From: Paenibacillus albiflavus
GTDB lineage: Bacteria; Bacillota; Bacilli; Paenibacillales; NBRC-103111
Direction of reading: 5' to 3'
DNA: 64,000 nucleotides
Assembly (NCBI RefSeq): GCF_004344915.1
Contig: NZ_SKFG01000011.1
Location: 1 to 64,000 of the forward strand
Part shown: piece by piece, positions 36,349-44,761 of the stretch
How the letters are laid out: each line of letters begins with the position of its first letter
Numbering within the stretch: the stretch's first letter is position 1
The notes under the pieces: model-generated
The model's database searches: none
The model's input: only the letters and a program-made list of their open reading frames with translations
What the model was told of the DNA's origin: nothing
Translations under genes and position numbers: made by a program

Positions 36349-37455
36349 ATGCCTACAACGAAACTTCGGAGAGTTGGACATCATCGCAAGCGATATCGTC
36401 AAGCGGAGTGGTCAAAAGTAAATTTTATTCTATGGATACTCATTGCTGCAGTGACATTATTCATTGTAACCATTGTGCTGCCGGGAATGATCGTGAATCG
36501 AATCGAACAGCCCGTGTCTATACATACAGGTGTAAATGCTCCAGTTAACCCTTCGGTAGAGAATCCAAATGAAACAACAAGCGTAATGAAACAAGGATTA
36601 ATGGTTCCTGTCTATCTATCGAAATTAGATAAAATCGAAACAGTGCCCTTAGAAGACTACGTTCGAGGTGTCATTGCAGCCGAAATGCCTGCCGAGTTCG
36701 AGCTAGAGGCACTTAAGGCACAAGCCTTGGCAGCACGGACCTATATTTATAGACGACTGCTCGATAAAGATACTAGCAATGTGCCTGTAGAAGGAGCGTT
36801 AGTGACAGATACGACGGCGCATCAAGTATATTTAACAAAAGAAGCTTTAGCTAAGAAATGGACGGGAGACGACTATACGAAATATTGGGCTAAAATAACG
36901 CAGGCTGTTGAGGATACTCGCAATCTCATCCTCACGTATCAAGGTAAGCCGATAAACGCTACATTTTTTTCAACAAGTAATGGGAAGACCGAGAATGCAG
37001 AAGAGATATGGCCATTTGCTGTTCCCTATCTTCGCAGCGTTCCGAGTCCGTGGGATAAACAAGCACCGAAATATCAAGATACAATTTCACTATCCCTTGA
37101 AGATGTAGTCCATAAGCTAGGGGTCAAATCGATATCAACGGCGAAGAACGGCATCAGAGTGCTGGAGCGTACGAGTGGGGGAAGTATTAAGGAAATCGAA
37201 ATCGGCGGATCCACTTTTACGGGAACTGAAGTCAGAGAAAAGTTAGGACTGCGGTCTGCAAGTTTCGAATGGAAATGGAAGGGTACGGGGAAGAACACGA
37301 AGTTGGAGATTACAACTTATGGATACGGGCATGGTGTAGGCTTAAGTCAGTGGGGGGCGAATGTGATGGCAAAGGAAGGCAAGACGGCAGCCGAAATCGT
37401 GCGCTACTACTATCAAGGCATAGCCATTTCAGAAGCTTCGAACATAGTAAACTAA
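36349..37455 (+). CDS. spoIID: Stage II sporulation protein D
   Basis: 368-residue membrane-anchored lytic transglycosylase of the SpoIID/LytB family, which trims peptidoglycan during engulfment in the mother cell together with SpoIIM and SpoIIP. One membrane helix at about 28-52, then the family core: VPLEDYVRGVIAAEMPAEFE (with the catalytic Glu region), ALKAQALAARTYIYRR, and near the end GYGHGVGLSQWGANVMA. The ATG at 36349 with AATGGAG at 9 nt is chosen over an earlier TTG at 36325. A clear SigE promoter was not found by eye. Confidence 0.93.
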   Translation: MPTTKLRRVGHHRKRYRQAEWSKVNFILWILIAAVTLFIVTIVLPGMIVNRIEQPVSIHTGVNAPVNPSVENPNETTSVMKQGLMVPVYLSKLDKIETVPLEDYVRGVIAAEMPAEFELEALKAQALAARTYIYRRLLDKDTSNVPVEGALVTDTTAHQVYLTKEALAKKWTGDDYTKYWAKITQAVEDTRNLILTYQGKPINATFFSTSNGKTENAEEIWPFAVPYLRSVPSPWDKQAPKYQDTISLSLEDVVHKLGVKSISTAKNGIRVLERTSGGSIKEIEIGGSTFTGTEVREKLGLRSASFEWKWKGTGKNTKLEITTYGYGHGVGLSQWGANVMAKEGKTAAEIVRYYYQGIAISEASNIVN

Positions 37456-37495
37456 CTATTTTTTTATGAATAAATAGAAAAAAGAGAAAGTTAAC

Positions 37496-37524
37496 GTATA
37501 AAACTTTGCGACCTGTCAACAATG
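37496..37524 (+). promoter_or_regulatory. Candidate SigF promoter of spoIIQ
   Basis: GTATA (37496-37500) matches the -35 and GTCAACAATG (37515-37524) matches the -10 pattern GGnnAnAnTR with one mismatch, at a 14-nt spacing. In Bacillus spoIIQ is SigF-dependent (established), so the position fits. Confidence 0.5.
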
Positions 37525-37544
37525 GTTACTGAGGTGATAACCAT

Positions 37545-38495
37545 ATGAGTGATCAAAAGCAAGGTTTTGACAACAAAAACAATGCTCCTAAATCAAAACA
37601 AGGGGCAGAAGAGTCGAGTTCGGCATGGAAGAGGCTGCTAGCCAAAAGATGGGTTTTTCCAGCAGTGTATGTATTAGCAGCGGCAATTATCGTAACCATT
37701 GTGTGGGGGGCCTATAATAATGCTACTAAGTCGGCAAATCCGACTAGCGGCAGCACAACACAGACAGACGTAGTCGGCGACACTCCAGAGAATGGGACTT
37801 TGACCGTCAATGGCAAAGTAGAAACAATGAAGTGGCCTGTTAAAGAGAAAGACGTTATGGAAGTAGTTTTGCCATACTATGATGTCAATGCTAGTATCGA
37901 AGATAGAGGACTAGCGACAATTCAATATGGTGACACCTTCATTCCGAGCCAAGGTCTTGGCATCGCTCGCAAAGACAAAGAAACTTTCGATGTCCTAGCA
38001 GCTCTAACAGGTAAAGTAACTAGGGTAGAAAAAGATCCGATTGTCGGCAATCTCGTAGAAGTTACGCATGCCAACGGACTTGTAACTGTCTACCAAAGCT
38101 TGCAGAACGTTGAAGTAACCAAAGACGCTGAAGTCAAGCAAGGCGATCTACTTGGTACAGCAGGACGCAATGACCTCGAGAAAGAACAAGGCGTGCACTT
38201 GCACTTCGAAATTCGTCAAACTGGTGGCTCCACGCTTAACCCAGAGCAGTATCTAGGTATCAATACGAAAGTAGATACTAACGATACAGCGAAGAAAGTA
38301 GAGCCAAGCAAGCAAGATGCAACGAAGCAAGATGCTAATAAGCAAGACACTACTAAGCAAGACACGAACAAAGATACCACTAAGTCTAATGACAAAGGCG
38401 TAAGTGGCGAGCAGAAGCCTGAAGATAACAACAAAGTTCAAACACCGGATGCAAACAAAGATAAAGCGCCAGGCACTGACAAGAGCAACCAGTAA
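37545..38495 (+). CDS. spoIIQ: Stage II sporulation protein Q, M23-like
   Basis: 316 residues: cytoplasmic N-terminus, membrane helix (about 32-54), and an extracellular LytM/M23-like domain (about 110-235). The second metal motif HLHFE is present, but the place of the first (normally HxxxD) reads FIPSQGLGIA, so the site lacks its His and Asp and is probably not an active endopeptidase. This agrees with the structural role of SpoIIQ, which binds SpoIIIAH across the two membranes of the engulfing forespore. A long Lys/Asp/Thr/Gln low-complexity tail (KQDATKQDANKQDTTKQD) follows; its use is unknown. ATG after GAGGTGATAACC. Confidence 0.9.
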   Translation: MSDQKQGFDNKNNAPKSKQGAEESSSAWKRLLAKRWVFPAVYVLAAAIIVTIVWGAYNNATKSANPTSGSTTQTDVVGDTPENGTLTVNGKVETMKWPVKEKDVMEVVLPYYDVNASIEDRGLATIQYGDTFIPSQGLGIARKDKETFDVLAALTGKVTRVEKDPIVGNLVEVTHANGLVTVYQSLQNVEVTKDAEVKQGDLLGTAGRNDLEKEQGVHLHFEIRQTGGSTLNPEQYLGINTKVDTNDTAKKVEPSKQDATKQDANKQDTTKQDTNKDTTKSNDKGVSGEQKPEDNNKVQTPDANKDKAPGTDKSNQ

Positions 38496-38531
38496 ACTGG
38501 CCGAGCAAAGCCAGTCCATATAGGAATCAAG

Positions 38532-38562
38532 CAGATCCGCATTTTGCGCGATCTGTTTTTTT
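38532..38562 (+). terminator. Terminator after spoIIQ
   Basis: Stem CAGATCCGC / GCG-C-GATCTG around ATTTT, followed by seven T; 36 nt after the stop codon. Confidence 0.85.
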
Positions 38563-38627
38563 GTGTAGTGGGATGGGCGGTGCTACTTGGCGTTCAGCGT
38601 AAGGTGGATGCACGGCTGGTTGGCTGT

Positions 38628-39290
38628 TACCCGCAGGCTGCGAACGGAAAAAAATTACCGAACAACGGAAACAAATTACCAAAAAAGCACCCCAAGTTGC
38701 CACATCGCGTCTGGTAGCACGGTCGCTGGGCGCTCGCTGTGTGCGAACGGAAACAAATTACCTAACATCGGAAACAAATTACCGAAAAAGCACCCTGAGT
38801 TGCCGCATCGCGTTCAGCAGCATGGTTGGGAGGTGCTCGCAGTGCGCGAACGGAAAAAAATTACCTAACATCGGAAACAAATTACCGAAAAAGCACCTTA
38901 AGTTGCCGCATCGCGCACAGCAGCATGGTTGGGAGGTGCTCGCAGACTGCGAACGAAAAAAATTACCTAACATCGGAAACAAATTGCCGAAAGAGCACCC
39001 TGAGTTGCCGCAAGGTGTTCAGCAGCACGGTTGGTGGGCGCTCGCAGTGTGCGAACGGAAAAATTCACCTAATATCGGAAACAAATTATCGAAAAAGCAC
39101 CCCGAGTTGCCGCATCGCGTTCAGCAGCACGGTTGGGAGGTGCTCGCAGTGCGCAAACGGAAAAAAATTACCCGACATCGGAAACAAATTACCGAAAAAG
39201 CACCCGAAGTTGCCAGATCGTGTTCAGCAGCATGGTGGGGTGGCACCTCAAGTTGCCACATCGCGCCTGGAAGCACGGTTGGTAGGTGTA
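38628..39290. repeat. 103-bp tandem repeat array 2, six units and a partial one
   Basis: GCGAACGG-type cores recur at about 38639, 38742, 38845, 38948, 39050 and 39152 (steps of 103, 103, 103, 102, 102), each followed by AAAAATTACC, ATCGGAAACAAATTACCG, a GC-rich part (GTTGCCGCATCGCGT) and GGTGCTCGCAG. A final half unit lies at about 39240-39290. Units differ by scattered substitutions. Like array 1 it lies between convergent genes. Frames through it on both strands arise from the repeat and are not genes. Confidence 0.92.
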
Positions 39291-39345
39291 AGATAGCACA
39301 ATTGGGTGGCACCTGCAAACTCTGCCCAGCAGTTTAACGCCCCGA

Positions 39346-40017
39346 TCATTTCCGGATGCTCTTGTAACCCCTAAGCTGATAAGCGACTATTTTCTTATTA
39401 GGCTGTATTGGCACAAATAGGCCGCCCTCTGCAAAACGCACCATCCAGTTACGTGCAGTACGAAGGGATATATTGAAGTAGGTCATAATATCGTTGGTCC
39501 GCAATACACCGTCGTATCGCTGAGCTAGATCAGTAACTAGTTTCTGACGATAAGTCCATACTTCGGCTTCTTGTAAATCAACCTGCTTATTGCGATTAGC
39601 CCACCAGTATCCGATCGCTTGCGTGATTCGGCTTTGGCACAACATGGGGTGCTTGTCCACTAGATTAGGAGAGAAACGGAGGATGATCCAACCCTGCAGA
39701 ACGAGATCATTCTGTCTCATCAAATGATCATCAAACTCTTTGAGAGATAGATCGCGTGCATGGGTGTGGAATCCATCAATCTCAATTAATAGTCGAATGC
39801 CATTTTTGATATAGACAAAATCTGCAAATCGCGTGCTATTCGCAAAGTCTTTGAGTAAATACTCAGGCTCTAAACCGCTAAAATCATAGTTAAATGCGGG
39901 TCCCCATACATTTTCCAAAAATGCAATTTCGGATTTGCCTATTCTATTACGATGCTGGCCGGCTTGACTAGCACGCAACTCGAACCTCTCAATGAACTCT
40001 GACACTTCAAATCTCAC
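39346..40017 (-). CDS. DUF559-like endonuclease-fold protein with C-terminal HTH, paralogue A
   Basis: About 223 residues. The core TRFADFVYIKNGIRLLIEID followed by GFHTHARD and LQGWIILRFS fits the DUF559/Vsr-like PD-(D/E)xK nuclease fold (candidate metal residues in ADF and LIEID). The C-terminal 60 residues look like a winged helix (RTNDIMTYFNISLRTARNW). A paralogue of nearly the same length lies at 53116. GTG at 40017 is chosen because GGGAGGG lies 6 nt upstream and the paralogue starts at the same place; a frame opening further upstream to 40053 is less likely. A terminator-like hairpin lies in its leader. The gene sits inside an otherwise Bacillus-like sporulation block, on the other strand, so it is probably an insertion. 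Function unknown. Confidence 0.75.
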   Translation of the reverse strand: MRFEVSEFIERFELRASQAGQHRNRIGKSEIAFLENVWGPAFNYDFSGLEPEYLLKDFANSTRFADFVYIKNGIRLLIEIDGFHTHARDLSLKEFDDHLMRQNDLVLQGWIILRFSPNLVDKHPMLCQSRITQAIGYWWANRNKQVDLQEAEVWTYRQKLVTDLAQRYDGVLRTNDIMTYFNISLRTARNWMVRFAEGGLFVPIQPNKKIVAYQLRGYKSIRK

Positions 40018-40050
40018 TTCCAACCCTCCCATTATAAAAAAACATAGACG

Positions 40051-40090
40051 CAAAAAAGCACACCAAGCTGCTAGGCAGCGGGGTGTGCTT
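40051..40090 (-). terminator. Terminator-like hairpin in the leader of DUF559 paralogue A
   Basis: On the minus strand AAGCACACC pairs with GGTGTGCTT, with an inner CTGC/GCAG stem, followed by TTTTTTGCG. It ends about 35 nt before the GTG start, so it would stop transcription before the gene unless antiterminated. The same hairpin with the flanking GAGTG lies before paralogue B. Confidence 0.7.
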
Positions 40091-40108
40091 CACTCCGATA
40101 AGCTCATC

Positions 40109-40204
40109 ATAGTGCAATGTTGGCTTATTGGCAAGATGCCATCAATGATATGACGCTATAGGTTGCAATAGTGCAATGTTGGCTCATTGGAAAGATACCT
40201 TCAT
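40109..40204. repeat. Direct repeat of about 36 bp, two copies
   Basis: ATAGTGCAATGTTGGCT, then ATTGG-AAGAT-CC, occurs at about 40109-40145 and 40168-40204, a 59-nt step, between the DUF559 gene and spoIIID. The copies differ at a few bases. Meaning unknown. Confidence 0.65.
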
Positions 40205-40347
40205 CGGATATTCAGCAAGATGTTATAGGCTCTAATCGCGCAATATACAAGGCAAGCAAGCCTATCTCAAATCAGATAAATCAATACGAGGAACACCCCA
40301 TTTTCCATATTTTTGTACAGAATTAGCTTGTCAGGCTTGTATACAAA

Positions 40348-40375
40348 GAATATTAGCCCTTGCCCCTCATATAAT
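40348..40375 (+). promoter_or_regulatory. Candidate SigE promoter of spoIIID
   Basis: GAATATT (40348-40354) and CATATAAT (40368-40375) fit the SigE pattern (-35 ATATT, -10 CATACAAT) with 13-nt spacing. spoIIID is SigE-dependent in Bacillus (established). Confidence 0.55.
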
Positions 40376-40409
40376 GTACCAATCTAACTCGAGTAGGGAG
40401 GCGAGAGGA

Positions 40410-40700
40410 GTGCACGATTACATCAAGGAACGGACCATCAAGATCGGAACTTGCATTGTGGAAACGAAAAATACGGTTCGAACGATCGCGAAAGAATTCG
40501 GGGTCTCGAAAAGCACGGTGCACAAGGATTTGACGGAGCGGCTTCCAGAGATCAATCCGGATCTGGCCAACCAAGTAAAGCTGATATTGGAATACCACAA
40601 ATCGATCCGACATTTAAGGGGAGGAGAAGCAACGAAAATCAAGTATCGTAAGACGAAGAATACCCGTAATACGGAACCGCTTGTCTCGGTTAAAGCTTAA
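40410..40700 (+). CDS. spoIIID: Stage III sporulation transcriptional regulator
   Basis: 96-residue DNA-binding regulator of the mother cell, acting between SigE and SigK. The sequence is almost the same as the Bacillus protein in the HTH (VRTIAKEFGVSKSTVHKDLT) and in RLPEINPDLANQV and HKSIRHLRGGEATK. The GTG at 40410 (HDYIKERT follows) is preceded by GGCGAGAGGA and aligns with the known N-terminus; frames starting earlier are rejected. Order spoIIQ-spoIIID-mbl is the Bacillus order, apart from the inserted repeats and DUF559 gene. Confidence 0.95.
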   Translation: MHDYIKERTIKIGTCIVETKNTVRTIAKEFGVSKSTVHKDLTERLPEINPDLANQVKLILEYHKSIRHLRGGEATKIKYRKTKNTRNTEPLVSVKA

Positions 40701-40861
40701 GGAAGGCAAACTGTTTTCTCCTGCCCAAATGAATTTTGTCGATTTAGATAAAAAAAGAGGATTTAGTGTTTTTCCAGCGAATTTAGCTTATAATTAAAAG
40801 TGATGCGATTATGAATTTTGACTCTTTTTTGCGGACGATTTGTTAGGGAGGATAATTTTGG

Positions 40862-41863
40862 ATGTTAAATAAAGATATTGGTATTGATCTTGGCACGGCG
40901 AACGTTCTGATTCATGTGAAAGGACGCGGAGTCGTTCTGGATGAACCTTCAGTGGTTGCACTTGAAAGCGAGACCAAACGTGTGCTCGCGGTTGGAGAAG
41001 ATGCGCGTAAGATGGTTGGCAGAACTCCAGGCAACATCGTAGCCATAAGACCACTGAAGGATGGAGTTATTGCTGATTTTGATGTAACAGAAGCAATGCT
41101 CAAATACTTCATTCAGAAAGTTGGGGGCAAGTCATGGTTCTCATCGCCGAGAATTCTTATTTGTGCACCCACGAACATAACCTCTGTGGAACAGAAAGCG
41201 ATTCGCGAAGCTGCTGAGCATTGCGGCGCGAAGGAAGTTTTCATGGAAGAAGAGCCGAAGGCAGCCGCAATTGGAGCCGGAATGGACATTTTCCAACCGA
41301 GCGGAAATATGGTAGTGGATATTGGCGGAGGAACGACGGATATCGCTGTTTTATCAATGGGCGACATCGTTACCTCCTCTTCTGTTAAAGTTGCAGGGGA
41401 CAAGTTCGATGCGGCTATCGCAAAGTATGTGAAGAATAAATATAAGCTATTAATCGGTGAGCGGACAGCAGAAGATATCAAGGTCAATATCGGAACAGTT
41501 TATCCAAATGCAAGAAGCGCGGAAATGGATATTCGCGGTCGCGATATGGTGTCTGGACTGCCACTTACGATTAGTATTCATTCATCTGAGATTTATGAAG
41601 CTTTGTTTGACTCGATTTCAACAATCGTTGCAGCGGCAAAGTCTGTACTTGAGCGTACACCTCCAGAATTATCAGCGGATATTATTGATCGCGGTGTGAT
41701 TCTGACAGGTGGCGGTGCATTATTGCATGGCTTGGATCAATTGCTGACGGACGAACTAAAAGTGCCTATTATTGTTGCAGATGACCCTATGTTCTGCGTT
41801 GTTAAAGGAACAGGAATCATGCTGGACAATTTAGATAAAGTATCCAAACGTAAGTTGATCTAA
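40862..41863 (+). CDS. mbl: Rod-shape determining protein Mbl (MreB family)
   Basis: 333-residue actin-like ATPase guiding lateral wall synthesis. Actin-fold motifs: phosphate-1 DIGIDLGTANVLIHVKG, phosphate-2 VVDIGGGTTDIAVLS, adenosine ILTGGGALLHGLD. The membrane-binding N-terminus is short as in Gram-positives. The position between spoIIID and flhO distinguishes it from mreB and mreBH. ATG preceded by AGGGAGGATAATTTTG. Confidence 0.93.
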   Translation: MLNKDIGIDLGTANVLIHVKGRGVVLDEPSVVALESETKRVLAVGEDARKMVGRTPGNIVAIRPLKDGVIADFDVTEAMLKYFIQKVGGKSWFSSPRILICAPTNITSVEQKAIREAAEHCGAKEVFMEEEPKAAAIGAGMDIFQPSGNMVVDIGGGTTDIAVLSMGDIVTSSSVKVAGDKFDAAIAKYVKNKYKLLIGERTAEDIKVNIGTVYPNARSAEMDIRGRDMVSGLPLTISIHSSEIYEALFDSISTIVAAAKSVLERTPPELSADIIDRGVILTGGGALLHGLDQLLTDELKVPIIVADDPMFCVVKGTGIMLDNLDKVSKRKLI

Positions 41864-41888
41864 TAGATCGGCTTGCTGCTTCCGATAA
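41861..41888 (+). promoter_or_regulatory. Candidate SigD promoter of flhOP
   Basis: TCCGATAA (41881-41888) matches the SigD -10 GCCGATAA with one mismatch; TAAT at 41861, overlapping the mbl stop, is a weak -35 at 16 nt (consensus TAAA, 15). It lies 43 nt upstream of flhO. Confidence 0.45.
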
Positions 41889-41931
41889 AGTAAGTAGTGT
41901 TCTAACTTAAGGAAGTTCGGGGTGGAATAGC

Positions 41932-42849
41932 ATGCTAAGAGGTTTATATACGGCTGCAGCTGGAATGTTAACGCAGCAGCGCAGACATGATACGATAACG
42001 AATAATATTGCCAATATGAATACACCAGGCTTTAAACAAGCAACTACGGTGCAGCGCTCGTTTCCAGAAATGATGATTGCAGCGATGGGAACGGATCAAC
42101 AGGGTCCTTCACCGTTCATCGGGAATATGTACAATGGTGTATTTGGCGAAGAGAGTGTATCTCTTCATGTTCAGGGTGATTTGCAAGAAACGTATAACCC
42201 GTATGATTTTGCTCTTGTATCGAATCTTGGTGTGAATGATGCTGCGGGCAATCCAATGATTTTTGATGCGACAGGTCAAAATATCGATGCAAATGGTACG
42301 CGTACGTTTCAGCCACAGCCATTTTTTGCTGTATTGAATGGACAAGGTGAGCAGCGTTACACATTGAATGGTAAATTCACAGCGAACGAGAATAGAGAAC
42401 TTGTCACTTTAGATGGCAATCGCGTGTTAGGCAATGATGGACAACCTATCGTGCTAACAGATGCGAATGGTGAAGCGATTAGTGATTTTAGGGTAACAGC
42501 AAGCGGAGCTTTCGTTGATCACGAAGGCAATCCTATTGTGAACGCTAATGGTGATCCATTAAGCCTGCTTATTATGAAAGCGCAGGACCCGAATCGGATG
42601 CTGCTTGAAGGAAATGGACTATATACAATCAATCCAGAGGATCAAGCGACACTTGTTGCAATTGACCCAAATAATCCGCTCGATAATGTGGAAGTGCGCC
42701 AAGGATTCATCGAACGCTCGAACGTGGACAGTACGCAATCCATGATTGATCTGATGTCAGCGATGAGAAACTATGAAGCGAATCAGAAGATGATTCAGTA
42801 CTATGATAAAAGTCTGGAAAAAGCCGTCAATGAGGTTGGTCGGGTCTAG
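41932..42849 (+). CDS. flhO: Flagellar hook-basal body protein (FlhO, FlgF/FlgG type)
   Basis: 305-residue rod component of the flagellar distal rod. The N-terminal signature MLRGLYTAAAGMLTQQRRHD with TNNIANMNTPGFKQ and the C-terminal QGFIERSNVDSTQSMIDLMS with RNYEANQKMIQ are typical of axial proteins, exported by the flagellar type III route without a cleaved signal. A D0/D1 fold flanks a central domain. RBS AAGGAAGTTCGGGGTGG. Followed after 10 nt by flhP. Confidence 0.9.
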   Translation: MLRGLYTAAAGMLTQQRRHDTITNNIANMNTPGFKQATTVQRSFPEMMIAAMGTDQQGPSPFIGNMYNGVFGEESVSLHVQGDLQETYNPYDFALVSNLGVNDAAGNPMIFDATGQNIDANGTRTFQPQPFFAVLNGQGEQRYTLNGKFTANENRELVTLDGNRVLGNDGQPIVLTDANGEAISDFRVTASGAFVDHEGNPIVNANGDPLSLLIMKAQDPNRMLLEGNGLYTINPEDQATLVAIDPNNPLDNVEVRQGFIERSNVDSTQSMIDLMSAMRNYEANQKMIQYYDKSLEKAVNEVGRV

Positions 42850-42859
42850 GAGGTAGCAT

Positions 42860-43738
42860 ATGAATCGTTCAGTAGTAGCCGCATCCGTTTCAATGCAAGG
42901 TTTGCAGCAGAGACTTGATGTTCTATCCAATAATGTTGCGAACGTAGATACGGTTGGTTATAAGAAGAATCAAGTTTCATTTCAAGATGTCCTGACAAGT
43001 GTTCAGAATCAATCCAAGGATTTTAGTCTGCCAGGTCGTATGACGCCACTTGGCTATAACATGGGCTGGGGTGCTAGATTGACAGGAATGTCACTAGACA
43101 TGACGCAAGGCTCGTTCAAGCAAACGGACAACCCACTTGATGTAGCAATCCAAGGTCAAGGCTTGATTGAGATTGGCATCAATACGATAGATGATGCAGG
43201 CAATGAGATTGTGAAGCCTGTATGGACAAGAAATGGTTCTTTTAATATTTCGATAGATAAAGACGGCAATGCTGTTCTCGCAACGAAGGATGGACATGCT
43301 GTACGGAACACAGATGATCAATCCATCTATGTACCGAACAATCATCGCCTTGTGATAAGCGAGACAGGCTATGTGACGGCTTATGATGATACAGATCCAG
43401 GAGCTGCCCCGGTTGACTTGGGACAAATTAAGCTTGTCCATGTTACACGTCCTCAGCTATTGACGGAATTAGGTGATGGCTTGTATGATGTGGCTGTACC
43501 GGCTGGTCAGGATCCTACTACATGGATTACAGATAATGTACTTCAAGATTCAGTGGCATTAGTGGATGATCATCCGAATAAGATTACATTGAAGCAAGGC
43601 TTTTTGGAGCAGTCTAATGTGAACATCGCGGATGAAATGACAGACTTAATTATGGTGCAGCGAGCATTCCAATTAAGTTCGAGAGCACTTTCTAATGCAG
43701 ATACGATGATGGGACTAGCAAATAATCTACGTGGTTAA
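42860..43738 (+). CDS. flhP: Flagellar hook-basal body protein (FlhP, FlgG type)
   Basis: 292-residue partner of FlhO. N-terminal motif MQGLQQRLDVLSNNVANVDT with VGYKKNQVSF, and C-terminal QGFLEQSNVNIADEMTDLIM with VQRAFQLSSRALS. Ribosome site AGGAGGTAGCAT. Same operon as flhO and the small membrane gene downstream, as in Bacillus. Confidence 0.9.
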   Translation: MNRSVVAASVSMQGLQQRLDVLSNNVANVDTVGYKKNQVSFQDVLTSVQNQSKDFSLPGRMTPLGYNMGWGARLTGMSLDMTQGSFKQTDNPLDVAIQGQGLIEIGINTIDDAGNEIVKPVWTRNGSFNISIDKDGNAVLATKDGHAVRNTDDQSIYVPNNHRLVISETGYVTAYDDTDPGAAPVDLGQIKLVHVTRPQLLTELGDGLYDVAVPAGQDPTTWITDNVLQDSVALVDDHPNKITLKQGFLEQSNVNIADEMTDLIMVQRAFQLSSRALSNADTMMGLANNLRG

Positions 43739-43748
43739 TGGTGATATG

Positions 43749-44054
43749 ATGAATAATGAGCACGTGCAAGGATATAGACCAATAGGTCCAGACAGGAAAC
43801 CGCAGCCTAATCGACCTGCAGACCCGTCTGGCGCAGGACAACAGAAGAAGAAACCAACTAAATCCTCTAGACCCAAGTGGCTAAGGGTTACGCTTCGTAT
43901 TCTCAGAATCTTGTTTGTCCCTGCTCTATTTATTGTTGCTATATTCGTGGGACTATGGGTGGGGTACTCGAAGCTGGGTAAGCAGCCAAGCAGCGAAATT
44001 TTCCATCTGGAGACGTGGAAGCACTTATTCGATCTCATTTTTGCAGAAAAATAA
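43749..44054 (+). CDS. EpuA-like small membrane protein
   Basis: About 101 residues: a Pro/Lys-rich basic N-terminus, one membrane helix (about 56-78, ILFVPALFIVAIFVGLWVGY) and a short extracellular end HLETWKHLFDLIF. It fits the EpuA family often labelled as an RNA polymerase beta subunit in databases, a label the sequence does not support. Starts at 43746 or 43749; the upstream GTG at 43731 overlaps the flhP stop. GGTGAT is the only ribosome-like site and is very close, so the start is uncertain. Confidence 0.75.
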   Translation: MNNEHVQGYRPIGPDRKPQPNRPADPSGAGQQKKKPTKSSRPKWLRVTLRILRILFVPALFIVAIFVGLWVGYSKLGKQPSSEIFHLETWKHLFDLIFAEK

Positions 44055-44070
44055 ACTTGGTGCAGAGCAT

Positions 44071-44096
44071 AAACTCCCTTCGGGGAGTTTTATTTT
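44071..44096 (+). terminator. Terminator after the EpuA-like gene
   Basis: Perfect stem AAACTCCC/GGGAGTTT with a TTCG tetraloop followed by TATTTTAT, 16 nt after the stop. Confidence 0.85.
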
Positions 44097-44237
44097 ATGT
44101 TGCTGGACGTGATAGGCTTGAAATAATCAGGGAACTCTCTAGGAAATAAAGGTAAAAATGTTTATTCTCATTGTATAGATATGTATAATAGGTGACAGGC
44201 GGTTATCGATACACATGGTATTGATCGGGGGAGAGAG

Positions 44238-44756
44238 TTGTTGAATATACCAAACGCGTTAACATTGAGTAGGTTTATCCTTATTCCTGTATTTCTTCTA
44301 TGTTTCTTTGGGGGATATGTGAAAACGTCATTTTTTATTTTGGCTTTAGCAGGATTAACCGATATCGCGGATGGTCATTATGCTAGAACACACAAACAAG
44401 TTACAGTTGTTGGATCCATGCTAGATCCGCTTGCTGATAAACTGATGATGATTGCAGTAATCGTGTCGTTGCTCATTTCGGGCATGATTCCATGGGCTGC
44501 GGCGGGAGCCATGTTCATTCGGGATGTAGGAATGATTGTAGGCTCAGCCTTTTTCCATTTTAGAGGTAAAAAGACCGTTCCAGCGAATGTCCTGGGCAAG
44601 CTAACAACCGTGCTTTATTACTTAGCGATATTGTTTATTATTTTTGAAGTTTCATTTGCAATTACATATTTGTGGTTTATTATTGCTTTTTCATTTATTA
44701 CGTCATTTGTTTATGTATTTCAATTCAACACACTGAATAGAATTAAAGGAGAATGA
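44238..44756 (+). CDS. CDP-alcohol phosphatidyltransferase (PgsA-like)
   Basis: 172-residue membrane enzyme with the complete CDP-alcohol motif D(x2)DG(x2)AR(x8)G(x3)D(x3)[20 protein letters not shown] then MLDPLADK. About five membrane helices. It likely makes phosphatidylglycerophosphate or a similar phospholipid; the exact alcohol cannot be read from the motif. TTG starts at 44238 or 44241 follow GGGGGAGAGAG. Its stop overlaps the first possible start of fabZ. Confidence 0.85.
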   Translation: MLNIPNALTLSRFILIPVFLLCFFGGYVKTSFFILALAGLTDIADGHYARTHKQVTVVGSMLDPLADKLMMIAVIVSLLISGMIPWAAAGAMFIRDVGMIVGSAFFHFRGKKTVPANVLGKLTTVLYYLAILFIIFEVSFAITYLWFIIAFSFITSFVYVFQFNTLNRIKGE

Positions 44757-44761
44757 ACACT

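Noticed and set aside
18132-39290. The 103-bp arrays as CRISPR
   Set aside because: The whole unit is conserved, with no variable spacers of constant length, and no cas gene is near.
38587-39337. Long overlapping frames on both strands with repeated peptide blocks such as GNKLPKKHP
   Set aside because: They come from the 103-bp tandem repeats. The period is not a multiple of three, frames switch between units, and no ribosome site or known domain supports them.
43749-44054. RNA polymerase beta subunit, a label often given to this small family
   Set aside because: The protein is a 101-residue single-helix membrane protein with no similarity to RpoB.
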